13,467 bases of DNA, from contig CAIUKZ010000284.1 of assembly GCA_903899865.1 (NCBI GenBank), positions 1 to 13,467 of the forward strand, given 5' to 3'. The notes beneath the pieces were generated by a model. That model was not told the DNA's origin, made no database searches, and saw only the letters and a program-made list of their open reading frames with translations. The position numbers and the translations under genes were made by a program. This DNA is from an uncultured Bacteroidales bacterium. Its GTDB lineage: Bacteria; Bacteroidota; Bacteroidia; Bacteroidales; Paludibacteraceae. Positions 1 through 7,773 of the stretch are shown piece by piece (position 1 is the stretch's first letter; every line of letters starts with the position of its first letter).

Positions 1-2
1 AC

Positions 3-131
3 GACAAAGGCAAAATCAAATTGTACAGCCTCGATAATTATAAAGCAATAGCTGAGCTTTGTAATACCCTCAATAATAATCTTTTTAATTTCCTTAAAAC
101 GACTGTTACACCTACTAATGGTGAATGGTAA
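3..131 (+). CDS. C-terminal end of an unidentified protein (partial)
   Basis: An open frame enters from the left edge and ends at TAA (129-131), giving the last 42 residues of a protein (DKGKIKLYSLDNYK...TNGEW). The composition (Lys, Asn, Leu, Tyr) is normal for an AT-rich Bacteroidota gene, and a strong terminator hairpin follows 30 bp after the stop, which supports a real gene end. I do not recognise the family, and no motif is visible in this short tail. The gene converges on the minus-strand peptidase gene that ends at 298. Confidence 0.6.
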   Translation, partial: DKGKIKLYSLDNYKAIAELCNTLNNNLFNFLKTTVTPTNGEW

Positions 132-160
132 CATGTTCAAAGCATTGATGTAAAAAAGTA

Positions 161-198
161 CAGAGCGGGCTTTCATTTGAGGATGAAAGCCCGCTCTG
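161..198. terminator. Strong bidirectional terminator hairpin
   Basis: A perfect 16-bp inverted repeat (161-176 CAGAGCGGGCTTTCAT, 183-198 its complement) encloses a 6-base loop. On the minus strand the stem is followed within two bases by a T-run (the AAAAAA at 152-157 of the + strand). On the + strand it is followed only by a loosely T-rich stretch. Lying between convergent genes ending at 131 and 298, it can terminate both; the T-tract fits the minus-strand peptidase gene best. Confidence 0.85.
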
Positions 199-229
199 TG
201 TATAGAATTTGATTTGTTTCTGATATTGT

Positions 230-285
230 TTGGCTAAAGCCAATGTTTGTTTGCTCTTTTTGCCTCCAGCTAAAGCAGGAGGCAA
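230..285. repeat. Two adjacent REP-like hairpins around GCTAAAGC
   Basis: Two hairpins lie side by side. The first is TTGGC-TAAA-GCCAA (230-243). The second has 8-bp arms TTGCCTCC (260-267) and GGAGGCAA (278-285) around a loop containing GCTAAAGC. Both loops carry the same GCTAAAGC core. Paired palindromes of this style are common as dispersed intergenic repeats in Bacteroidota, so a REP element is the best guess. The second hairpin starts 12 bases past the peptidase stop and could protect its mRNA 3' end. It lacks a following T-run on the minus strand, so it is not a classic terminator. Confidence 0.5.
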
Positions 286-297
286 TTGAAGCATTCC

Positions 298-3117
298 TTA
301 TTCCTTGGGTTTCATTACCACTTCTAACACATTACCAGCTGCCACTATTTCTTTCAGTGTAGTTTGTATCATGTCAGGAGTGAGTTCTTCCACCGATTTT
401 TTGTAATCTGTCACATTGTTTAACCCATCCATGTAGTAGCTATTGAGGATGCTTTTCCACCAACTGTTTTCGGCTAAGTCCTGAGTGTATTGTTTCAGGA
501 GATTTTCTTTTACTTTTTGGAAGTCGTCGGCACGTGGTCCATGAGCCACTATTTCGGCTACTTCGGCATGTAGTATGCTCATTAGCTTGGCTTGTTTCTC
601 AGGGTCGCAGTCGAAGCTCATGATGAGTTGGACTTGCTGCACCGGTTTGTCAGACACCGAGCACTTTACACCCACGCCATACGAACCACCTTCTTTTTCA
701 CGTATGCTTTCTATGTAGCGAATGTTGAGTATGTTCGCTGTAGCTTTAGCTATTACATTATTTTTTACATTGTAAGCCAATGGTGCTGTGTAACTTACAT
801 GATTTGATGCTTTTTTTACCTGCATCTCTTTGGCGAATTTGTTACTTACTTTTCCCTTTGGAGTACGGATGTTATTGTCCGTGAAGGTATCAGTAGTGGA
901 ACTGGTTTTAAACCCGCCGATGTAGGTGCAGATTAGTTTTTTAATGGCTTCATCATTAGGGTCAATATTGCCAACGAAAATAAAGGTAAAGTCGGCAGGA
1001 TTGGCAAACCGTTGTTTGTAAATCTCCAAGGCTTTGTCTTGATTGATTTTTTCAAGGGTTTTGAGGTTGAGAAGCAAGGTGCGTTCATGGTGGTTGGTGT
1101 TGGCCATCTCCACCGAGTCATTAAAATGCTTTCTTGGATCGGTTGCCGCATTAGCGAGGTAGGTTTTGTACTGGTTCATCGCAGCGCTGTAGGCATTGTT
1201 GTCTTTTCTGACTGCAGTGAATCTCAAGTACAGCAGTTGCAGCATGGTTTCCAAATCGGATTTGGAGGCATTTCCCCACGCCCATTCGGAGTATTCAGAT
1301 ATTCCACTGCCTACAGATGCAATTTTTCCTGATAGCAACTTTTTGAGTTCCACGTTAGAATATTCGCCAAGTCCGTTAATGTCAACCACTAAGCTGGCTG
1401 CATTTGCTGATGGCAAATCACTGATGTTTTTGATTTTTGACAGTCCCCCTTCGCTGAAAGCAGAAAGTATGATTTCATCTTTTTTGAAATCGGTGGTTTT
1501 GAATATCACCTTTACCCCGTTGCTTAGTAGCCACTCGGTAGTGCCAAGACTTTCGTTTTTAGAGATTTTGTCTATTTTGCCTGCTGAAGGTATTTTGCTG
1601 AGCAAAGGTTTGTTGATGCTCTCTTCCGCTTTTGGTTTTAATTCGGCTTTTTTTGCTGATGCTATGGCTTGAGTAATTTGTTCGGCAGTTGGGATTTTTA
1701 CGTCTTCTTTGTCAGGCGCCATTACCGATACAATTAAGTTCTTGTCTGTCACGTAGGATTTGGCAAGTTGGTTCACCATTTCCAGATTTATCTGAGGTAA
1801 AATCATTTTAATGGTTTGATATTCCCATTCTATACCTGGCATGGTCTCTTGGTTTAAGAAATTCTCCATGTATTCTCGAATGTAGATCCCATTTTTCTGA
1901 TTGTCACGTTCGTTGTACGCATTTTCAATTTGCTTTGTCAACGAGCCCTTGGCGCGTTCTAGCTCGGCATTCGTAAAACCAAAACGTTTGATTTTTTCGG
2001 CTTCCAATAAGAGCGCATCCAGTCCTTTTAGTTCTTGACCCACCTTAGGGATGGCCATCATTTGGAATGCATCTTTCGATTTTATCAATTCGCCATATTC
2101 ACCACCACCACGCACAAATGGAGCATCTGCCTGTTGGCTAATTTCTTCAAATCGTTCGTCCAAAATGGAAGAAATCAGAGAGTTGATGACATGTGTGGCG
2201 TAGCCATTCATTGATAGACGTACTTCGGCTGGCATTTTATCATGTTTGTACTCCAGTTCTATTCGAGTTGTTCTAGCTTCTTTGTCTTTGACTATGGCTA
2301 CGATGGGTTGCTCATTGTCCTCAATGGTGTAAACGATTCGCTCGGATGGATTTTCTTTTTTCGGAATGTCGGAAAATGCACTTTTAATATTAGCTTCCAT
2401 TTTTTCAGCATCAAAGTCGCCTACTATCACCACCGCTTGTTGGTCGGGGCGATACCACTGTGCGTAATAGTCGCGGAGAGTTTGATAAGCAAAGTTGTTG
2501 ATAATAGCTGTGTCGCCTATTACATCACGTTTGGCGTATTGCGAGTTGGGGTATTTTAGTTTGTTGGACTCTTTCCACATCCTGCTTTCGCCACTGTTGC
2601 GGGTGCGCCATTCTTCGCGTATCACGCCACGCTCGGAGTCAATTTCTGACCCTTCGAGTAGCAAACAGTTAGACCAATCGTGCAACACCAGCAATGCACT
2701 GTCAATTATTCCCGACCGATATGTAGGAACGTCTTTGAGCAAATACACTGTTTCATCCAGCCCAGTGTAAGCGTTGATATTAGTGCCAAATTTCACACCT
2801 ATTTTCTCGAAATAATTCAAGATTCCCTTGCCAGGATAGTGCTTAGTGCCGTTGAAAGCCATGTGTTCCAGAAAGTGCCCCAATCCGTTCTGATTGTCAT
2901 TTTCGAGGATAGCGCCCACGTTCTGAACGATATAAAAATCGGCACGTTCCTTTGGTAGTTTGTTGGCACGGATGTAATAGGTCAATCCATTGGGTAGTTT
3001 TCCATACTTGACCTTCGGATCCATCGGAAGGGGTGGGAGTGTAGGAGTTTGAGCTGTGACAGAAAATGATAGAAATAGTACGTAAATGATGGTAGAATAC
3101 TTAAAAAGTTTTTTCAT
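298..3117 (-). CDS. Secreted M16 family zinc peptidase (insulinase/pitrilysin type), copy A
   Basis: A 939-aa periplasmic zinc endopeptidase of the M16 family. The N-terminal signal peptide (MKKLFKYSTI..., hydrophobic to about residue 20, likely cleaved near VTAQ) has no lipobox. The inverted zinc motif HFLEH is at 81-85, and the third zinc ligand is E162 in EIDSERGVIREEW, with the spacing seen in pitrilysin. The C-terminal half lacks HxxEH, as is normal for the second, inactive domain, but keeps the Arg/Tyr substrate-binding pair (R806, Y813 in REKEGGSY). The length fits the fused two-domain architecture. I chose ATG 3115-3117 rather than an upstream in-frame GTG/ATG at about 3141, because it places the signal peptide at the start and gives exactly the paralogue's length. 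It is a tandem paralogue of the gene at 3402-6221. Its substrate is unknown; by family it probably degrades peptides in the periplasm. Confidence 0.93.
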   Translation of the reverse strand: MKKLFKYSTIIYVLFLSFSVTAQTPTLPPLPMDPKVKYGKLPNGLTYYIRANKLPKERADFYIVQNVGAILENDNQNGLGHFLEHMAFNGTKHYPGKGILNYFEKIGVKFGTNINAYTGLDETVYLLKDVPTYRSGIIDSALLVLHDWSNCLLLEGSEIDSERGVIREEWRTRNSGESRMWKESNKLKYPNSQYAKRDVIGDTAIINNFAYQTLRDYYAQWYRPDQQAVVIVGDFDAEKMEANIKSAFSDIPKKENPSERIVYTIEDNEQPIVAIVKDKEARTTRIELEYKHDKMPAEVRLSMNGYATHVINSLISSILDERFEEISQQADAPFVRGGGEYGELIKSKDAFQMMAIPKVGQELKGLDALLLEAEKIKRFGFTNAELERAKGSLTKQIENAYNERDNQKNGIYIREYMENFLNQETMPGIEWEYQTIKMILPQINLEMVNQLAKSYVTDKNLIVSVMAPDKEDVKIPTAEQITQAIASAKKAELKPKAEESINKPLLSKIPSAGKIDKISKNESLGTTEWLLSNGVKVIFKTTDFKKDEIILSAFSEGGLSKIKNISDLPSANAASLVVDINGLGEYSNVELKKLLSGKIASVGSGISEYSEWAWGNASKSDLETMLQLLYLRFTAVRKDNNAYSAAMNQYKTYLANAATDPRKHFNDSVEMANTNHHERTLLLNLKTLEKINQDKALEIYKQRFANPADFTFIFVGNIDPNDEAIKKLICTYIGGFKTSSTTDTFTDNNIRTPKGKVSNKFAKEMQVKKASNHVSYTAPLAYNVKNNVIAKATANILNIRYIESIREKEGGSYGVGVKCSVSDKPVQQVQLIMSFDCDPEKQAKLMSILHAEVAEIVAHGPRADDFQKVKENLLKQYTQDLAENSWWKSILNSYYMDGLNNVTDYKKSVEELTPDMIQTTLKEIVAAGNVLEVVMKPKE

Positions 3118-3133
3118 GGTTTGATGATTAAGC

Positions 3134-3180
3134 CTCCCCAAGCCCCTCTCCCGTTCATGACGGGATAAACTGCAGAGGGG
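3134..3180. repeat. Palindromic insertion in the leader of peptidase copy A
   Basis: Nested inverted repeats: CCCCTCT (3143-3149) pairs with AGAGGGG (3174-3180), and inside it CCCGT (3150-3154) pairs with ACGGG (3160-3164), with a 9-base bulge on one side. It lies in the stretch that makes the leader of copy A 84 bp longer than that of copy B. The GC-rich palindrome contrasts with its AT-rich surroundings and resembles dispersed Bacteroidota intergenic repeats. It would fold in the mRNA leader about 26 bases before the start codon. Confidence 0.55.
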
Positions 3181-3247
3181 ATGTGAAGTTAGTACTGTTT
3201 AATATGTTCGAAAATAGCTATGGATAACTAAACCTATTAGTTTATTA

Positions 3248-3324
3248 CACAAAGGACGCACATTTCGTTTTATTTGCCAAATTTATTAATGCTATAGAAG
3301 AATCTTTTGTTCAAATTTACATTT
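3248..3324 (-). promoter_or_regulatory. Conserved upstream block, likely promoter of peptidase copy A
   Basis: This 77-bp block aligns without gaps to 6268-6344 upstream of the second peptidase gene (constant offset 3020), with roughly a dozen mismatches. It is much better conserved than the sequence on either side. On the minus strand it carries TAAATTTG (3278-3285), which fits the Bacteroidota -7 consensus TAnnTTTG. No clear -33 TTG at the standard spacing is visible. Conservation after duplication suggests that it holds the promoter. Confidence 0.5.
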
Positions 3325-3401
3325 CTGGTTGCCATACGAACCATTAATACTGGTAAGGGTTTAATCGCTTACAGACTGAATGGTAAGACTCAAGATGAAT
3401 T

Positions 3402-6221
3402 TTATTTCTTGGGTGTCATTACCACTTCTATCACATTATCTTGAGCAACAATATTTTCCAGCGTTTTGACTAAAAGTTCGGGAGTAAGTGACTCCACTGC
3501 TGCTTTGTAGTCTGTGGCTAAGTTAATACCATCTCTATTATAGCTGACAATTGAATTTTGCCACCATTTGTTGTTTTCCAAGTCTTGAGAATGTTGTTTA
3601 AGAAGGTTCTCTTTCACTTTTTGAAAATCATCCTGTCTGGGTCCATTTTTAAGTATTTCGGCTATTTCACTGTGTATAATAGACATTAGTTTTTCTTGCT
3701 TCTTAGGATTTGTGGCGAAAAACATCATTAGTTTTGCCTTTTCTATAGGATATTTATCCACAGAACCATTTGCAGAAACAAAATAGGCTCCACCTTCTTT
3801 TTCTCGAATACTTTCGGTATAACGAATAGTTAGAATATCTCCAATAGCCTTTAATGCCAAACTGTTTTGAAGTGTTCTGCTTAAGTCTGCACTATAGATG
3901 ATTGCATTAACGGCTATGGGCACTAACATTTCCTTGCTAAAGTATTTCTTCACTTTCCCTTTAGGAATCCTTACATTATGATCAATGTATTTTGTGTTTG
4001 CACTGCCACTTGGCAAACCGCCTATGTAAGTGCATACCATCTTTTGAAATGATTCATCTTTAGGGTCAATGCTTCCTACTATTACATAGGTAAAACTACT
4101 TTTGGATAGAAATAAATTTTTATATATTTCCATGGCCTTGTTTTCATCAATAGTATTAACCATGTCATTGTTTTCAACGATATGACGTGGATGCCCAGAT
4201 TCAAGAACAATTAAAAGTGTATCCATAAATGCTCCGTAGGGTGCAGGGATTCTGGAAGATATTTGACTGCGAATTTTATTTTGGGTTGACTTGAAGGCAT
4301 TTTTGTTAGTGCGTGGAGCGGTGAACTTCAAATAGACCAGTTTTAACATAGTCTCGATGTCTTTGTTGGATGAATAGCCCCAAATAGAATGACTATCATC
4401 ATCAATGTAAGAGCCCACTCCTGCCATTTTACCTGCTAAAATCTTTTTAAGTTCATTGGATGAAAAGTCGCCAATGCCATTATTATCCATAACTGAACTT
4501 AGGTACTTGGCAGTAGGAAGGTCGGATATGTTATTCACCAAAGAAAGTCCACCTTCAGAAAAAGCAACCAACTTAATTTCATCCTTCTTGAAGTTAGTAG
4601 GTTTAATGATAACCTTGATACCGTTACTCAAAACCCATTCTGTAGTTCCAAGCTGTTGGTTCTCAGTTGTCTTGGTAATGCTTCCTGCTTTTGGGGTTTT
4701 ACTAATCAAATTGGTGGGCTGAGATTGGTTGCCTTTGTTTTGAATTTTTGCAATTTTCACCTCAGCCATTAATGATATAATTTTGGTTGAGTCTTGTGGC
4801 TTTATCGATGTTTTTTCAGATGTCTCTATTGCAATTATTTGATTATCAGCTGAGATGTATTGTTTAGCAATTTTATTTATGGCTCCAAGTTTCAATTTTG
4901 GAAGTAGTGTTTGTCCATAGGTGTTTTCCCATTCAATTCCAGCACTTGGTCTGTTTTTCAGGAAATGATTGATGTATTCTTTGGAATAATTTGAATTATT
5001 TTCATTTTCACGCTCTTTGTACTTGTTTTCAATTTTCGACAGCAATTTAGCTTTGGCACGTGCCAACTCTGATTCTGTAAACCCGAATCGTTTAATCTTT
5101 TCGACTTCAACAAGCAATGCTTTTAGCCCCTCTTCTTCATGGCCTTCTTTGGGAACTACGGTAAATGAAAATGCATCTTTGGATTTTACCAGTTCCCCAT
5201 AGCTAGCTCTGCCGCTTACGATAGTCGCATCTGGTTGTTGAGTTATTTCATCAAATCTCTCTTCTATCATACTTGAAATCAAATCGTTGATAGTAGAAAT
5301 CTCAAAACCCTTTACAGAGAGTTTTTCATCTATTGGCAATTTATTATGCTTATACAGTATGTCTATTTTTGTTGACATAGCTTCCTTGTCTTGAACTATC
5401 GAAATTATTGGTTTGGAGTTGTCAGCTATGGTGTAGATGGTTCGCTCTGCTGGATTTTCTCTCCTTGGTATATCGCTAAACGTGGACTTTAATTTAGCTT
5501 CCATTTGCTCCGGATTCACATCACCCACTATTACAATTGCCTGTTGGTCTGGTCGATACCATTTTGCATAATAATCACGCAGTGCCTGATATGAAAAGTG
5601 GTTAATAATGGCCGTATCGCCTATTATATCACGCTTAGCGTATTGTGAGTTGGGGAATTTGAGTCTATTAGATTCTCTCCACATCCTAAAATCACTGACG
5701 AATCGTATACGCCATTCCTCAAGTATCACTCCGCGCTCATCATCAATTTCTTTTTCTTCCAATGAAATACAACCCGACCAGTCGTGTAACGCCAACAATG
5801 TACTGTCCAAAAGGGAACTACGATAGGTTGGCACATCCATAATCATGTACACCGTTTCGTCAAGATTGGTATAGGCATTAATATTATAACCAAACCGTAC
5901 CCCATTTTTTTCAAAAAAATTTAAAAGTCCTTTCTTTGGGAAATGTTTTGTTCCGTTGAATGCCATGTGTTCCAGAAAGTGCGCCAATCCGTTCTGATTG
6001 TCATTTTCGAGGATAGCGCCTACGTTCTGAACGATGTAAAAATCGGCACGTTCCTTTGGTAACTTGTTGGCTCGGATGTAATAGGTCAAACCATTGGGCT
6101 GTTTGCCATATTTGACCTTCGGATCCATCGGAAGGGGTGGGAGTGTAGGAGTTTGAGCGGTGACGGAAAATGATAGAAATAGTAAGTAAATGATGGTAGA
6201 ATACTTAAAAAGTTTTTTCAT
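3402..6221 (-). CDS. Secreted M16 family zinc peptidase (insulinase/pitrilysin type), copy B
   Basis: A 939-aa paralogue of the gene at 298-3117, of identical length. It has the same Sec signal peptide (MKKLFKYSTIIYLLFLSFSV, cut near TAQ), HFLEH zinc motif at 81-85, third ligand E162 in EIDDERGVILEEW, and R806/Y813 in REKEGGAY. Both copies therefore look catalytically competent. Residues 1-90 differ from copy A at only three positions (13, 41, 80); beyond that the two diverge strongly. The start ATG at 6219-6221 follows an AT-rich leader with no Shine-Dalgarno sequence. The 180-bp gap to copy A has no obvious terminator, so some read-through is possible, but copy A has its own upstream block. 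Substrate preferences may differ, because the divergence covers the rest of both halves. Confidence 0.93.
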   Translation of the reverse strand: MKKLFKYSTIIYLLFLSFSVTAQTPTLPPLPMDPKVKYGKQPNGLTYYIRANKLPKERADFYIVQNVGAILENDNQNGLAHFLEHMAFNGTKHFPKKGLLNFFEKNGVRFGYNINAYTNLDETVYMIMDVPTYRSSLLDSTLLALHDWSGCISLEEKEIDDERGVILEEWRIRFVSDFRMWRESNRLKFPNSQYAKRDIIGDTAIINHFSYQALRDYYAKWYRPDQQAIVIVGDVNPEQMEAKLKSTFSDIPRRENPAERTIYTIADNSKPIISIVQDKEAMSTKIDILYKHNKLPIDEKLSVKGFEISTINDLISSMIEERFDEITQQPDATIVSGRASYGELVKSKDAFSFTVVPKEGHEEEGLKALLVEVEKIKRFGFTESELARAKAKLLSKIENKYKERENENNSNYSKEYINHFLKNRPSAGIEWENTYGQTLLPKLKLGAINKIAKQYISADNQIIAIETSEKTSIKPQDSTKIISLMAEVKIAKIQNKGNQSQPTNLISKTPKAGSITKTTENQQLGTTEWVLSNGIKVIIKPTNFKKDEIKLVAFSEGGLSLVNNISDLPTAKYLSSVMDNNGIGDFSSNELKKILAGKMAGVGSYIDDDSHSIWGYSSNKDIETMLKLVYLKFTAPRTNKNAFKSTQNKIRSQISSRIPAPYGAFMDTLLIVLESGHPRHIVENNDMVNTIDENKAMEIYKNLFLSKSSFTYVIVGSIDPKDESFQKMVCTYIGGLPSGSANTKYIDHNVRIPKGKVKKYFSKEMLVPIAVNAIIYSADLSRTLQNSLALKAIGDILTIRYTESIREKEGGAYFVSANGSVDKYPIEKAKLMMFFATNPKKQEKLMSIIHSEIAEILKNGPRQDDFQKVKENLLKQHSQDLENNKWWQNSIVSYNRDGINLATDYKAAVESLTPELLVKTLENIVAQDNVIEVVMTPKK

Positions 6222-6267
6222 AATTTGATGAGTTCCAATTTGGTTGCTAAAACATATTTGTTAAAGG

Positions 6268-6344
6268 CACAAAGGACGTACATTACATTTTATTTACCAA
6301 ATTTATTAATTCTATAGAAGATTCTTTTATTCAAATTAACATTT
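6268..6344 (-). promoter_or_regulatory. Conserved upstream block, likely promoter of peptidase copy B
   Basis: Counterpart of the block at 3248-3324. It contains the minus-strand TAAATTTG (6298-6305), matching the TAnnTTTG -7 consensus, 77 bases before the start codon. The leader from the block edge to ATG is 46 bp, against 130 bp in copy A. Confidence 0.5.
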
Positions 6345-6473
6345 GGAAGCACTCGATTTATTCCTCTTTCAAAATATCATTCGCTTTGCATTATTGAACT
6401 TTGCAAACATTGAAAAATTTTTTCCTTCAGTTTTTTTAATAATATCCCAACAGTTTCTTAGTCTTCGTAAGAT

Positions 6474-6487
6474 TTGAAAATTTTCAA
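6474..6487. terminator. Weak palindrome after the 332-aa gene
   Basis: TTGAAAATTTTCAA is a perfect 14-bp palindrome starting 4 bp past the stop codon of the gene at 6492-7490. It is all A/T in the centre and lacks a GC stem, so it is at most a weak terminator or an RNA-processing structure. The sequence beyond it (6345-6473) is AT-rich, and I see no gene in it. Confidence 0.25.
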
Positions 6488-6491
6488 TTTG

Positions 6492-7490
6492 TTAAATTGA
6501 ACAGACGATTATTAAACCAATTAACAGCAAGCTTAAGCCCGTTACAAAACCATTTCCGATTGACTTGTGTTTTTTTGTGTAGATTTTATGTTTAAATGCT
6601 CTTGAATAATCCTGATTCTCTCTGTCTTTAAATTCTTTTGGAATTAATGTATTTGATTCTGAAGGGGTGTGAGCCATAATCACTCCTGCGGTTAGTCCTG
6701 GCAAATAAAATGCTAAAGAGCCTACACTAGTAATTATAAATGGTGCAACTGGGTGATAATATTTATCAGCATCATTGATTCCCTTTATTGTCATTGATGT
6801 ATCAGACTTTTGCAAATCTTTACTTTTATAGTGAGAATTGTATTCACCTATAATGATATCCAAGTCATAAGGGAAGCTACAAAATTTCTTGTTTTTGACC
6901 ATCGATGACAATTGAGGATAATCAACAATTGAGTTGGATAACCAGTCTAAAGTTGACATATTGTGACGGTGTACCAACTTGTTATCTTTGATTAGAACCC
7001 AAATTGGAAAAGGCTCTGTATTTGAATAGAAAGTGCCAGCTTGAAAAAATTCTCCATACCCATATTTGACTAGAACAAAAGCTTTTAAATCATCAGAAAC
7101 ATTGCAGCTTTGATATTTCCAAATTGAATCCAATGAATTTGCTTTATGATGGATCTCTGGATCTGAACTAAATAATGGTGGCTTAAATTTAAATCCAATT
7201 GATTCAATATCTTTTTCGACAATATTCCTGTAAAATGGATCTACTGACCAGCATGTAAATGATGATTTTACAAACCAAAAACCTTTAATATCAGAAGGAT
7301 TTAAAGTGCTTCGCCCTCCTGTGGAGTCCACAATAGTCAATTCATACTGTGAATGCACTAAATCTGTGATGTAAAATTGTGCATTAACAGTGTCATTTGA
7401 GTTGGTAATATAATGACCATGAACTATTTGAGAAAATGAATTGAGTCCTAATAGTGTATAAAAAATCAAGAATATGTGTTTTCTTTTCAT
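6492..7490 (-). CDS. Secreted or membrane protein of unknown function, 332 aa
   Basis: I do not recognise this family. The protein starts with a hydrophobic signal sequence (MKRKHIFLIFYTLLGLNSFSQ, cleavage likely near residue 20). The next part begins with a 'NDTVNAQFYITD...' segment resembling the short N-terminal beta-rich repeats of many secreted Bacteroidota proteins. There are two predicted membrane segments at the C-terminus, about 250-273 (PFIITSVGSLAFYLPGLTAG) and 312-332 (GNGFVTGLSLLLIGLIIVC). A basic loop of about 38 residues (KHKIYTKKHK) joins them. The bulk of the protein is therefore probably outside the cytoplasm, anchored by the C-terminal hairpin. The gene lies downstream of the broken topB tail on the same strand, and its leader starts right where that fragment ends. 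Confidence 0.75.
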   Translation of the reverse strand: MKRKHIFLIFYTLLGLNSFSQIVHGHYITNSNDTVNAQFYITDLVHSQYELTIVDSTGGRSTLNPSDIKGFWFVKSSFTCWSVDPFYRNIVEKDIESIGFKFKPPLFSSDPEIHHKANSLDSIWKYQSCNVSDDLKAFVLVKYGYGEFFQAGTFYSNTEPFPIWVLIKDNKLVHRHNMSTLDWLSNSIVDYPQLSSMVKNKKFCSFPYDLDIIIGEYNSHYKSKDLQKSDTSMTIKGINDADKYYHPVAPFIITSVGSLAFYLPGLTAGVIMAHTPSESNTLIPKEFKDRENQDYSRAFKHKIYTKKHKSIGNGFVTGLSLLLIGLIIVCSI

Positions 7491-7536
7491 GAAGATTATA
7501 TTTTAAATTTTCATTCTCAATTATTCATTATCAAGA

Positions 7537-7675
7537 CCCCACCCGATATGACATCCTCTTTTCCACTCGCTGCATCCGTAGGCGGTGTTGCTTTTGAGCA
7601 GGGTGCCTTTGCCGCAGAGGGGGCAGGGAGTTCCTTCCAGTTGCTTGGATTTTGCTTGTATCTCGGCTGTGATTA
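7537..7675 (-). pseudogene. Duplicated 3' fragment of topB (zinc-finger end), broken
   Basis: This segment is a direct-repeat copy of the topB 3' end (about 9339-9478). From 7558 to 7668 I find one mismatch (position 7592, Gly to Ser at the position of TopB G616). In the same frame it still encodes AEIQAKSKQLEGTPCPLCGK and the following cysteines. A one-base deletion near 7551 shifts the last residues, which then run on to a TAA at 7521-7523. On the 5' side the match stops at about 7675, and an in-frame stop (7677-7679) precedes it, so there is no start codon and no intact product. It is a remnant of duplication or of insertion at the topB end. The rest of the 283-bp gap (7491-7773) holds only a weak hairpin at 7682-7704 (TGTATTT/AAATACA). 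Confidence 0.93.
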
Positions 7676-7773
7676 TTTATTTGTATTTCAATACTATAAA
7701 TACAGTTGTTGTCTCTTAATTATGCTAGCTTTCCAACAAATTTCTTATATCGAACTCAGGTTAAATTTTAGAT

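Noticed and set aside
592..2958. Several + strand open frames of 70-158 codons opposite peptidase copy A
   Set aside because: They lie antisense to a gene with full M16 motifs, have odd composition and show no recognisable domain. They are shadows of the real frame.
3330..3420. A + strand reading (RTINTGKGLIAYRLNGKTQ...) that looked protein-like
   Set aside because: It is short, runs into the antisense of peptidase copy B, has no start, and I could not connect it to a known family.
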